A stretch of 64,000 nucleotides of DNA from Antedon mediterranea (Eukaryota; Echinodermata; Crinoidea; Comatulida; Antedonidae). Below are positions 50,001 to 62,594 of the stretch, piece by piece. The position numbers and the translations under genes are program-made. How positions within the stretch are numbered: the stretch's first letter is position 1; every line of letters starts with the position of its first letter. The stretch covers positions 27,082,001-27,146,000 of the forward strand of contig NC_092674.1 of the NCBI RefSeq assembly GCF_964355755.1. The letters are read 5' to 3'. The notes under the pieces were generated by a model. The model had not been told where the DNA came from. It worked only from the letters and a program-made list of their open reading frames with translations, and did no database searches.

Positions 50001-53000
50001 CTACAATTGACCCTTTATTGAGTTTTTTCTAATTTCAGAAATGCGAACAGTTAACAAAAATGTGTTTTTGTACAAAAGAAATGTTAAAAAAACATAAATA
50101 TCAAAAGCTGTTGTGGAATATATTATGAAAGATAATACAATATAAAATTTCTAATTTATAATACTGTACATCTGTTAATGTTCCATAGTGTTTCATATTA
50201 CTACACGTTTGCCTCAAAGCTGTTTCTATCTGGTGATTCCACGCAAAATGTCAAGCTAATTACTGAAGCTTTGGAACCTGACTTTTTTATCGGCCACACA
50301 ATCTAGATGCAAGTGATACCTATCATTCCTAGGCCCACAAGCAACTCGTGTTATTCAGTTGTTCATTTGATCCCATACCCTTGCAATGTATCTCTACTGG
50401 TACAAATTATATCTAGGCCGTGATAAAATAGTTGTTCAAAGAACACCAGGTGTTGGATGTGCAAATTGACCTAGTAACACGACATCATAATGATGAGGAC
50501 TTTTAACATGAAATATTATTATTTCTAAATTAATTTCCAAATTATTTCCATTTTATTTACTTGCAGAACACTATAATTAATGCAGTAACCTACCAAACTC
50601 ACAATATGTATCAACACATGCCAATTTAGTATCACAAATTTGCACCAAGAATTTTCATTTGTTTACTGCAGTACACAGTTAGTTTACTGAGGAAAAACAG
50701 TATAAAATGGGATAGAAAGTGTTGTTTTTTACCTGTTTATTTTGGTTGGCTTGCACAGTATGCCACTTCCCATCACTGACCGTCTTTGTTATCTTTAATT
50801 GTATGATGTCATCACCATCAGAGTATGATAGTTGTAGTTGTCCACCAATAATCTCAAGTGCCAAGAAGTTTGAAGAAAAGGATGTTGTGCCATCATGGTT
50901 GTAGAACAGCAGAGCATTCTCCTGTACTGTTGTAAACTCAATGGTGATAAAGTTGGATGAAGATCGTATAGTACTAGAAAACTCCATAAAGGAACCGCCT
51001 TCAAAACCAACACTACTGAATTGGCAGTCATTTCCTTTCTCACCAAAGTTACACTCGCACTGGTAGGTTCCACCTTGTTCTCGGCAAACACCACCATTTT
51101 GACACGGTTGGGATGTGCAAGGCCCTTCCTCGCAATAATTGCCAAAGTAACCCAATGGACATTCACATCGGTAAGCATTTACCAGATCAATACATGTTCC
51201 ACCATTCAAACAAATGTCACCATTGCAGTCATCGAGATTTACTTCACAAAGATCTCCAGCAAACCCACTTAGACACTGACAACTAAAGGATCCAGAACCA
51301 TCTATACAAGTCCCTCCATTTTGGCATGAGACAGACTCACACTGATCGACTTCTAACTCGCAGAGAGTTCCATGGAATTCAATGGCACATTTACATTCAA
51401 ACTCACGGGTGGTGTTTCGTGCAACAATAATAATCTCATTTGTATCCACAACGATTTGATCATTGTACATCTGGATGTAGTCGCTGCAAACTCCTTCATT
51501 TTGACATGGGTTTTCTTGACACGGACTGAAATCAATAACCTCAATGTCAACATTAGATTGGCTCTGAATTGTGTTGATGTTACTACGAAAAAAGGCTGTA
51601 GCTTGTGACCGAGATATATATTGTCCGTTACTTCTCTCAATTGCCACTAGAAGATCAAGACGGTTACTAGTCTCATCCTTTAAACTGAACACAATGATGC
51701 TCTCTCCATTATTGAGCAGACCAGAAACCGATGTCAGGAAGTCATTGTAAGAATTCAAGACAAAATTTCTGGCGTTAGTGTTTGCAAGACGAAGTGTTAA
51801 GCTGCTTAGTAAGGCATTGCTTCCAAATGATTCAAACTTGACAGAAAAAATTGACTGAACTTCATCATGTATTCCATCATTCCCATTGATTGTTAATTGA
51901 TACTGGTTCTCACCAGCGTGAGATGTCGAGTGCAGTTCACAGCCTGATGAAATGCTAAAAATCGAGCCACTACTAGGAGAAATTAAACGACAATTGAAGG
52001 TATCATCAGTATCCATATCATTTGGTTTTACCTCTGAAATGATTCCACCAGGAAAAGTGTTCTCAAACGTTTTCACTTCAATTCTAGCTGTTCGAGATGA
52101 AGAAGGATTATCATTTTCATCTCCAATTTGAACACGCAATGGTGACAATGATGTCTGCTTTGGGAAACCAGAATCAGAGATTTCTATTAAAAGAGAATAT
52201 TCATTCCTTGCTTCACGGTCGAATACAGTGGTAGTTGTCAATATTCCACTGTTAGGAGCTAAGTTAAAGTTACTTCCTCCAGAATAGATTGAAAACGTGA
52301 ATGGAGCTTGAGGTGCCACATCAGGATCGGATGCAACCAATGTCATAACAGTGGATCCAGCAATTTGATTTTCCAGTACTACTCCTATTGTAGTTTCAAG
52401 TACAGGTCCATTATCATTGACATCAGTGACAGAGATGACTACAGAAGTATATCCTGTTTGTGGTGGATTTCCGGCATCTGTTGCTGCCACAGTTAACGTG
52501 TATTCATCAATAGTTTCTCGATCTAAATTCTTATTTACCATTACCACACCAGCCGAGTCTACCTTAAATGCACCATCAATGTTACCAGCAGAGATTGAAT
52601 AATTGAAAGTCCGGTCAGATAGCAGCTCATCATACTCTACAGCTGTTACAGTTACAACAGATGTCCCTGTCATTGCATCCTCACTGACAGTACCAGTGTA
52701 GTGATCTGACAGAAAGAATGGAGGATCATTTGCATCTGTGATGTACATAGTAACTGTTGCCTCAGCAACATTATCTCCGTCAATTTCTCCTGCATTCTTA
52801 GCCAGGACTGTCAGAATAACTTGGTTCTCAGTCTCTCTATCGAGTGTGCCATGAGCCATAGACACAAACAATTCTCCAGTGATTTCATTGATGGAAAATC
52901 CTTTGTCAGTGTTTGCTCCAACCAGGTAATAGAATACTTTTCCATCTTCTCCTTCATCGGCATCTGTTGCTATGACTCGATCAACTACAAAGCCATCAGC

Positions 53001-56000
53001 TGCATCTTCTCGAACAAAAAACTCGTACTGATTCTGAATGAATTTAGGAAAATACTCATTGACTCCTGTTACATAGATCATGACATGAGCAATTCCTTGC
53101 ATGAATTGACTTGTATCAACATTCGTAGCAGCAACTGTCAGTTGAAAGTTTTGGTTGCTGCTCTCGTAATCTAGGTTTCCTTGAGTTAAGATAACTCCAG
53201 TCTCCGAATTAATGATGAAGTAATCACTACCGCTACCACCAATGATGCTATAGTAAAACTCTTCATTTGCAGCTGTATCTGCATCAGTAGCAGACACCTC
53301 CACAACTGTAGTGGCACTTGGAGAATTTTCGGCAATCATGACACTGTAGCTGGAAGGATTAAATACAGGTGGATTGTCATTGATATCTGTCAGTTGAACT
53401 GTTAAGACAACTGTGGCTTGTTTGGAGTCCCATGCCTGATCTTGTACAGTGATGTACAAGTAATGCACACTCTTTGATTCATAATCAACAGCTTTGATGA
53501 TGCTTACAGCCCCTGTAGATGGATTGATATCAAACAACCCAGCATCATTTCCACTGGTTATTGAGTAGACAATTTCACCATTCATTCCGTTGTCGCCATC
53601 TGATGCAGAAGTACTAAAAAATTGAGATGGCACTAACTGATCTTCAGGTATCATTTTCTGGTATGGTGTTCCAGTAAAGGAAGGTGCATACTCATTAGTA
53701 CTTGTTACATAGATTACAACAGTACAAGTTGCTTCCATTTTATCTTGCTGTCCTTTATCTTGAGCTTTGACATAAATTTGAAAATATCTACCCACGAAAC
53801 CAAACAGTGAAGCTTTTGCTGAGATTGAACCTGATATTGGATCTACATCAAACGTGGCAGAGCCATTACCTCCACTGACGGAATAAACAATCTCTGCATT
53901 AACACCTATATCCAGTTCATCTCTGGCAACAACATGAAGGATTGATTGTCCAATTCTAATGTTCTCTGGAGCAGGAGAAAAATAACTATCTTCCTCAAAT
54001 ACTGGTGGATGATCATTTGAATCTTGAATATGGAAGATAATGTCTGAATAATTTGCATATGATGGAATGCCATTATCATATGCTACTACAGAAACACTGT
54101 ACTCATTTTGATCCGGCAGGGTTCCTGGGTCTTGAGGAATAAATAGTATTTCATTCTTGATGCTAATAACACCAGTGACGCTGTCAACTTTGAAATAATC
54201 AGACATAGTTTTTAATCGGTATCTGACCTCTCCACCATTTCCTCCATCTACATCACTGGTCATTAATGTGAACACTGGTGTATTTACTGGCAATCCTTCA
54301 TGTATCCACTTTTCATATGTGCCGTCAGCAAATACTGGAGCATTGTCGTTGATGTCTACAACATTTATCGTGACTTCTGTTTCAATGAGATGAGTCATAT
54401 CTCTTGCTACTACTGGCAGATAATGCCTAGATTTTGACTCAAAATCAAGGTTTCCAACCACTGTAATCATCCCATTATTTGGATTAACATTGAAGAGATC
54501 ACTTTCACCGTCTGTACCGATAGCATATGAAATAGCAGAGTTTGTGCTTCCATCGTTGTCAGTAGCTGTAACAGAGATGATGTATGTTCCAGATGGGGAG
54601 TTTTCATTAACACTTGCTGAGTAGATGTTATCAAATTTAATGCCATTATCGTTTACATCTCCAATGGTGACTTCTATTATTGTGGACCCAGTCATTGATG
54701 AAGCACCTTGATCAACAGCATATACAGTGAGTTCATACATTGCATATTCTTCTCTGTCCAATGATCTTGTTGTGATTATCTCACCAGAAGTAGAATCGAT
54801 GGTAAAAGCATTCTGATGGTTTCCAGCAGTGCCCATTGAGTAACTGAATTCTCCATTAGTACCTGCATCAGGATCACTAGCCGTTACAACAACAATGGTT
54901 TGAGGGGCTGGAATATTCTCCATAACCTGGCCATAATAAACGTTCTCTGTAAACACAGGTGCATTGTCATTGATGTCAGTTACAGTAACATCCAACATAA
55001 GGAAGCTGGATAAGGTGGCAGTATCACTAGTTCTTGCTTCAACCCATAGTTCATAGGTAGATATTGCCTCTCTGTCTAAACTCTTTGCAATTCTAAGCTG
55101 ACCATTGCTGTTAATACTGAATACATCATCGATGTTACCACCAGATAGATGGTAAGTGATTCCAGCAGTAGAACTAGAAACTTGAATAGTGCTAATAAGA
55201 CTGCTGACTGGTATGCTTTCTTCAATGTCATAACTGGTATCAACTGAATTAAACACCGGAAACTGACTATTGCTAAATCCAATGGTTACAGTTGCTACAG
55301 CAGGAGAGAATTCTGAATGAGAATCCCTTCCGGTAACTTCTATTACGTAAGTTGAAGATTCTGATGATAATTGCATTTTTGTTGTCACAACTCCACTAGT
55401 TCTTCCCACTTGAAACCTGGAGGTATCACCTGATGTAATCGAGTAAATTATATCTCTGTTTGTTGGCTCATCTCTATCAATTCCTTCTATTGCAGCTACA
55501 AATGTACCTGTGAATTTAATATAACAATTGGGGAAATTAGCTGAGATTCAAAAATAAAATGTATCATGGCTTTGTGGAACAGTTTACTGAAAGCCTGTAT
55601 CATAATATATGATTGTCCACAAAAGAGCAAGTACAAAGTTTATATACAGTATTTATATATTATTAAAATTTGTATTCAAGAAGAATTTACACAAAAAATG
55701 TAGATAGTGACTATTTGTATAATAATCGCTTTCTAATTCCATCAGAAGGAATAGTCACAATAAATAAAAGAAATTTAAATCCTAGCAAATGAAAATACAA
55801 TAGCAGTATGTGACAAGGGTCATCAAGGAGATTAGATTTGAGGTATAATCAAATTAAAACCACAAATGAAGGAGATGATCTGTCTCTTTACATTGTCTTG
55901 ATGAGTAATGAAAGGATTACATAATAAAAGATAAATACCTGATGCACAGGTGCTTGGAATGGTAGAAGTGAACGATGTAATAGGGAAGACAGGTCCATTA

Positions 56001-56561
56001 TCATTGATGTCTCCCAGACGAACAACAACATTCGCTGATGCTGTTCTAGAGTTGGATGGGTTCAATGCATTTCCATCTATGGCAGTGACAACCAAGTTGT
56101 ATGTTGATTGTGTTTCTCGATCTAATATTCCTGCTGTGATGATCTGGCCGGTTACTGGACTTATGGTGAAGAGTGTGCCAATGTCATCATTAAGTTGATA
56201 TCTGGAAATATTAAATAATATACAAAGTAAAATATGAGTAGGGATGTAGAGAAGTCTAAGGTTGAGTGGAGAACAATAAAACAGAACTTTTATGTATCCA
56301 TAATTTTGCTGTGTTGAAAGTAAGTTGGGTGGGAAACTTTGAAGGTGAATGACAATAATGGAATAATATGAATACGATACCTTATATTTCCATTATCTCC
56401 AACATCGGCATCTGTCGCACTGACTAGTAGCACATCCTCACCTATTTGAACATTTTCATCTACCGTGACGGTGTATGTGTTTGGATCGAACACTGGACTG
56501 TTATCATTCTCATCTCCAACAATAATGTTGACAGTACTTGTACCAGTAAGAGAAGGAGATC
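44063..56561 (-). CDS. FAT4: FAT4-like giant protocadherin (3' part)
   Basis: Cell-surface cadherin; Fat family members bind Dachsous and act in planar polarity and Hippo signalling. Exons: 56561-56381, 56201-55939, 55507-50733, 47752-47664, 47119-46815, 46605-46394, 46206-45939, 45801-44063; 2610 aa in frame. About a dozen cadherin repeats show DxNDNxPxF linkers (VTDINDNAPVF, LTDINDNPPVF). Then come four EGF domains (SCQNGGTCIDGSGSFSCQC), laminin G 1, an EGF (CNEQSCAGQSVC), laminin G 2, one or two more EGF-like modules, a membrane helix (LVIILIVVFIILAGIIAALL) with stop-transfer RRRKEKK, and about 460 cytoplasmic residues. EGF4-LamG-EGF-LamG order is that of FAT4 and fly Fat. Near the C-terminus LNWGPAFEKLVGVFKDI looks conserved. 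The gene runs off the right edge; a preceding exon of phase 1 is required. Paralogue assignment is inference. Confidence 0.93.
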
Positions 56562-59438
56562 CTATAATGATAAATATATTATAAACTGCTGTTAAAGGTT
56601 TATCTTTAAGGCTTTGCAACAATACAATGGCTAAAGAACATTTGTGCTTCTTTATAATTTTCTTTCAACAAAATACAAAAATTGAAGATATATAATACAA
56701 TTTTAAGTGGTTTTAATAGGCTAACAAATGGTACTACGAAAACAGAACAATTTATCAAAATCACATTTGTTTTTAAACTGATTTAGATTTAACATATTTC
56801 ACATTTTGTCTTTGTTCTTACAGAATCATTCATCATTTTTGCATTTTGTGTCTAGCCAACTAGTCTCATGCAAGTTATAAAATATCCCCTTACTGGTTGA
56901 TGTCGATAACTTTTCCTCGAAGGTCAGGGGTCATGGGCAATACGATATATATTTTACCTAGATACATCTCTTCCCTTTTGTCATAATACTTAATAGTCAA
57001 AAATTATTGTAAGCAGTCCAAATTCAGTATAGTAAAAATGCAATACCGTAAATGGAAAAAGTACTGCATATACAGTTTTGGTATTATTAATAATTTACAT
57101 ATTTGTATGATGGAAATCTTAGGAGGTAAATTAAGTTACAATTAAATTATTTTGAAATGAGGTATGAGAGGGTATACCAACAATTTTAATTAAAAATATA
57201 ATTAGAAACAGTAGTTTGAGCAGCATATAATGCAAAACATGTACAAGAATTCTTCAGAAATAGTTGTGGTTGATTTTGACTTGTTCTATGGAGCTCAAAC
57301 TTTACAAAGAAAAACAATGACCTAACTTAGTTTATGAGCAAAAGTTAAAGCATATTTTTGTATTGAATAAAATATATTTATGTCTATAAATTAATTACAA
57401 TAAATCTAAATAAAATAATAAATCAAGACTACTATTTTAATTTCTATTAATTCTTGTAACATGACAGCATCCTGTTTTCCATCATATTTCTGACATGTTT
57501 CCATTGTGCTGTTGTCTTTAAACGACCCCCTCCTACCAACACCGTCCCAAGGCTTGTAGAAATTGACAAGAATGTCACGTTTAGGAAGAATATAAAATGA
57601 TGGAATGTCTTTATTAAATGACAAGAATATATTATTTCAAATAACAACTGTGAACAAAGAAATAAGTATGCACGGACAGATAATGTTATAAAAACGGCGA
57701 GATTTCAACAGAATAATAAATCGGATTCAAAGACGGCTTGAAGCAACGAAACAACTGATGTATTATTGCAACAAATTTTTTTCGTAAACTAAACTCAAAG
57801 CACCCCTGGGAGGAAGAGAACAAGTCGTTGCTCCGACACTAGAATAAAAAATGCCGACTGAAGATAATAAAAAATGTTTATTACCATGAAGATAAATGTT
57901 TATAATCTTTAAAAATACTTCTGATATATCATTACTATAACACTTTTTTTATTATTTTTTGCAAATTCATGCTCATGTGTATTTACGAAAAGTAGGTCGA
58001 GTGTGAAGAATCGTTAGTGACTTTTTTTATATCATTTGACCTTTAGAAAATACATATACATACAAGAAAAAAATAACATAATAATAACATTCGTCTCACG
58101 CACAGATAACTGTAGGTCTATCGGTAAATTAAGTCTACTTGTACGGTAATGATAAATAAGTAGATTTATTGTAGTGTTCATGGGCCTAGACGATAGCTAT
58201 TCCTATCATGAAATAGTATCAGGTAGTAGCCTAGGTCAACCAAGATGAACTTGAGGTTGCCTGAGAGCTGTTGCTTGGCACGTCCACCAGGCCAGGATGA
58301 GTGTGCACCTTTACTCTAGTTTCCGAGTTCAAACGAGGATATAGCTTGTGGAAATGATGGTGAAAATCAACACTTTCACAATTAGTATGTTGATAATCAC
58401 TTTGACATTCCTGATTGGTTACTCATTGTTCTCATATTATGACTAATTAAATCTACTTTTTAATTAGCTAGCTTGGGAAAAACCAAAAAGAAATAAAGTA
58501 TAATTTTTATAACATTTAACAAAAATTGTTATCTTTCCCTCAGTTGCGTAAGAAAGTTCTATACAAATTACATTTTTTATATCTCAACACTTACTTACAG
58601 TAAATTAACCATTTTGAATTTGGTCCTGACTTATTGCCTATTCCAAATTTCTCATGATTGGAACAAATAAACAAAAATGAAATTTCTTTTTGGTACAGTG
58701 TATGGTATTGTACAAAACCAAACAAGATCTAATAGCCATCCCTAATTATCTCCAGAATGTTTGTATACACTTCATTTCCTTCCTAGTTAAACTAATAAAT
58801 ACAATTTCAAATTTGCTACTAGAACTTTTTGGATTGTTTTTAAAGTACATAAACTTGCATGCAAAAAAGTGATAAAGATCTGTCAGCATACATTACTAAT
58901 GTCCATGTGACCAGTCCATGTGACCAGTACATAAATCACTGGACATACTAATGAGTTAATTAGTACCCATGTCCACTAATAAAACTGACCAACCTAACAG
59001 GGCAATCAATTCTGTACAGGATGTCGAAAATGACAAGTCAAAGAATGAACAAGCAACTTAAATATTTCACCAAAACTGGATTTTAAATTTGCTAATATGA
59101 CATTTTTAAAGATATTTTGTTACATATTCTTTTATCGCGGCGATTTAAACCATTTAAATGGAATAATTTCTCCCTGTTTACACAATGATTAAAGTTTAGC
59201 CAGAACTATGAACTTTCTCTCCTCAGTATGTCAGTCACAAAGGGTAACAAAGGTGCCTAGCTGTCAGCCGTCTTAGGCTCCTAAAACTAGTCAAGTTTAA
59301 AAGGAATTGATGTGGTTTATTGTTCTGGGATCATGCCCTATACTGCCTGTCAGCTGAGTTCGCTACAAGTTCACTATTAAACCTCAGGTGAAGGTATCTG
59401 TAATTTACCTGAATACAATGTTGGTTGATATAATATAC
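56562..59438. other. Large intron or 5' flank of the FAT-like gene
   Basis: No cadherin-like exon found on the minus strand and no other gene. AT-rich, without an evident large repeat. Confidence 0.5.
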
Positions 59439-61738
59439 CATGGAGTAAAGAATAAGAGGAGACACAACTTGAATAGTTCAGTCAGTTCATCGTGTTTACC
59501 GCTTGCTTAAGGCTATGCTTGTAATGAGTATTTAAGGAGGTTCTAAACACTGCCGTTACGTAACCCAATTAGCAAAGAGTACAATGTTTACTGCCCGCGG
59601 TCAATTTTGGTGTTAGTACACATGCGTATTAGGACGTCACAATACTCTTGCTAGGCGATGTGCGTTCAAGCGTGAAAGGTGTACTATATACTGTTTGTAG
59701 ACCTACTGAACTTGTATTCCGACCTTGTTTATTAATTTTTATTAAAAAGCAGCGCTATATATATATTCTACTGGATATCTTTTATTAATAAATTAATAAT
59801 ACGAGTTTTATACGGCACCAATAAAGGAATTATATTTATATGGTTTACTGTGTACTAAATGTTGGTAATTTCTCCAGACAACTTATCATGAATCATGATG
59901 AATAAATGGGTTTAATAAGGACCAGTGGTGGTGCCAGCGGGGGGTTACGGGGGCTGTATCCCCTCGTCGTCTCCCCCCTCCTCCCCTCTTCCCCGTCTGG
60001 GAAACGCGAGTACTTTTCGTCGGGGAATATAATATACAGTAAAAATCATTCGCGTTCACTTCGTATAACTTCAGCGCCTAGAAAAACCGCGACGTTCCAT
60101 TTTTTTTAGTACTGTACGTTGCTTGGTGGAGCGGAGAGCAATTGCACTTTGCATGCATTATTGCCAGCGATCTAATAAACAATGATTAGGTACGCACTTG
60201 TCTGGCGGTTCCCCTTTGTACGAATTGTTTAACATTGGACCTGCTCCATTGCGGTTTACGTGTGATATCATGTTCCATCCAGGGACCAGAATGTGTACTG
60301 TACTAGTTACTTTCCAGGCGAAGTTTACAGCCGCATCAGTCGTGATCGACGTACGCAATACAGCAAAAGGGTACGAATAATGTTGGCGACCTATTGTTCG
60401 TATGTCCGATTTTTTAATTTTACGATTAACCGCTATGTACCGAACTGTACATAATCCTTTTATACAATGGCTTATAATTACAAAAGAGCATAGACTATAT
60501 TTGTAATTGAATTTTTAACCAACACATATCATTTGTAGTTGTTGTTACGGGTTGATACTAAACGAATATTCTCGTAGTACCGTACCATTTTATACCATAT
60601 TATATAATATTATAATAACGACCAACCGAAAACTAAAACTAATTGATTAATTTCTTCTTTAATAAAATATTACTACTATTTGTTTTCTAACGTTATTACA
60701 ATTATTAATATATTAATATAGACCTACATAAAAAAAACCTATTATTATTATTGATATTGTTTATTGTTACTATAGGCGCGCCTATGCCTGAACCTATTAG
60801 GCCTACCGGTTACGGTATGCACTAAATATGTCCATCATTATGGGATTAAATATTATCCTTATTTAGGCTATTTATTAAATAATAATATATTACGAACTAC
60901 TAGGCCTATGTGTAGCCACAAATCGTTAAACGATATATAATTTAAGTCCTACAAGTTCACTGAACTCTAAGTATGTGATCGTAAAAATCATATATTTTAT
61001 GATATTAATATCATAAATAATTTAATTATACAATATCAGACTAAAATAGAAGAATGTTAGTTTTGCTAAACAGTCATAATATAGACTGAAACATAAATTA
61101 AATGTCATATACAGTAATAAAAATAAGAAATTGTGTCGTTGGAATTCTACTATACGTATATTTTTGAATATTCATGAGAACAAATTATATAATTTTTTTC
61201 ATGCGCGCATTTGCGCGCACTAAAATGTGATTTTAAAATAAGTTGGAGTCTTTAATATGCTACAAAATGCACTAGGGTTCGTAAATTAAAAAGTTGCTTA
61301 AACGGTAAAATTTCGATTTACCAAATGATACGTCTATGGCTTGATAAAAAATATGATTAATTTGTTAGCTGGTATAAAAACTGCGATATCTCCGTGAAAA
61401 TTTACTCGATTTTTAAACGGTTTTTTCGAGAAAAAAGCTCAAAGAACAATGAACAACTGCACAAAGGTCATGCTTCACTATGATGTATTAGAAACTACTG
61501 CGCAGCCTCTGTTTACTTTTTTTGTCACCGATGTCATGCCTGGCTTCTTCCTTAATTAGGGTGTTACGTAATCAGAGCCGACTCTGCAGCGAGCTGCACG
61601 GGTAAACAGGATGTTCTTCAAAGGATCGTTATGGGAAGTTTATTACCCTATGCTTAAGCACTACCGCACAGCGTGATACTAATTGGATTAACTGGATAGC
61701 TAGGCCGAGTTGTGCCTCCTCTTATTCTTTACTCCATG
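59439..61738. mobile_element. 2.3-kb element with 31-bp P-like terminal inverted repeats
   Basis: The left end CATGGAGTAAAGAATAAGAG (continuing GAGACACAACT) is repeated inverted at the right end with one difference. It is flanked by the direct 7-mer AATATAC at 59432-59438 and 61739-61745. Subterminal inverted similarity is visible further in (ccgttacgtaacccaatta versus the complement of taattagggtgttacgtaa). A CATG start, 31-bp repeats and a 7-8-bp duplication recall P-superfamily elements. No transposase frame was found, so it is non-autonomous. Confidence 0.75.
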
Positions 61739-61960
61739 AATATACTATATTATTCTCTGAATCAAATCCAGTTGTCAGTTGAATCCTCTTTGAGTTCATC
61801 ATGACAGGAATCTGAATAGGTTATTTGTACTATGAGGTTGTAGATGTCAGATGTCAGTTAGGGTGAAAGCGTATATGACATGGATGTACACAATCCCAAA
61901 AGATGGATCAGTCTTATTTTGAGGATGTAGAATATAAGAAATATTAAACAAGAACTTGCA

Positions 61961-62594
61961 TTAAAGCCCCATTCCCTACGTTTTTTAGATCTAATTTAAG
62001 ATCACAAACTATATTTAATGTAAAAATAATACTATATGGTCCTATTGCGATAACTTTTTTCGTCTTTAAACGGTTAAAAATGTGAAAAATAAATCGATTT
62101 TAATAATTATAGCGGCCCGCTATAAATCCCAAAATGCATTGCGCGCGGATTGATATTTTTGTTTTTCACCTGTAATTCGCCCACTTTTCGATCGATCGTG
62201 AAGCCAAAACAAATGGAAGACTCCTAACTTTTCAGCGAAAATACCGGGTGTTCCCCAATTTGTATCAACGGAGTCTGGCAAAAATAGAAAGACAATTAAT
62301 GCAGCAACTATACAACGTCAGCCTAGGTATATAGCTAGCGTACGATGTTCGTACGTTACCGATGTTTACCAGCTAGGCCTACAAAACTAAGCCTAGCTAG
62401 GCTAGGCCTGAGACTGTCCACGAGAGGTCGATCGCCGCGAGCTACTTAGGTAGTGCATTGTTTCTCACTTTTTATCATAATTTACCATAAAACGTACATT
62501 TAAGACAAGGAATGACATGGTTTAATGTTTTTAAAGTGATATATATGTATTATTTTCCAAAAAACGTCCAAAATTGCAGGGAAAGGGTCTTTAA
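61961..62594. mobile_element. TTAA-flanked MITE, about 634 bp
   Basis: It starts TTAAAGCCCCATTCCCTACG and ends gcagggaaagggtctttaa, with imperfect inverted ends and TTAA at both sides (61961-61964 and 62591-62594). The signature is piggyBac/Kolobok-like. No coding capacity is seen. It sits 220 bp from the P-like element. Confidence 0.65.

Noticed and set aside
59906-60109. 67-codon frame starting MGLIRTSGGASGG
   Set aside because: It arises from a GC-rich low-complexity patch inside the P-like element, with no similarity to a transposase.
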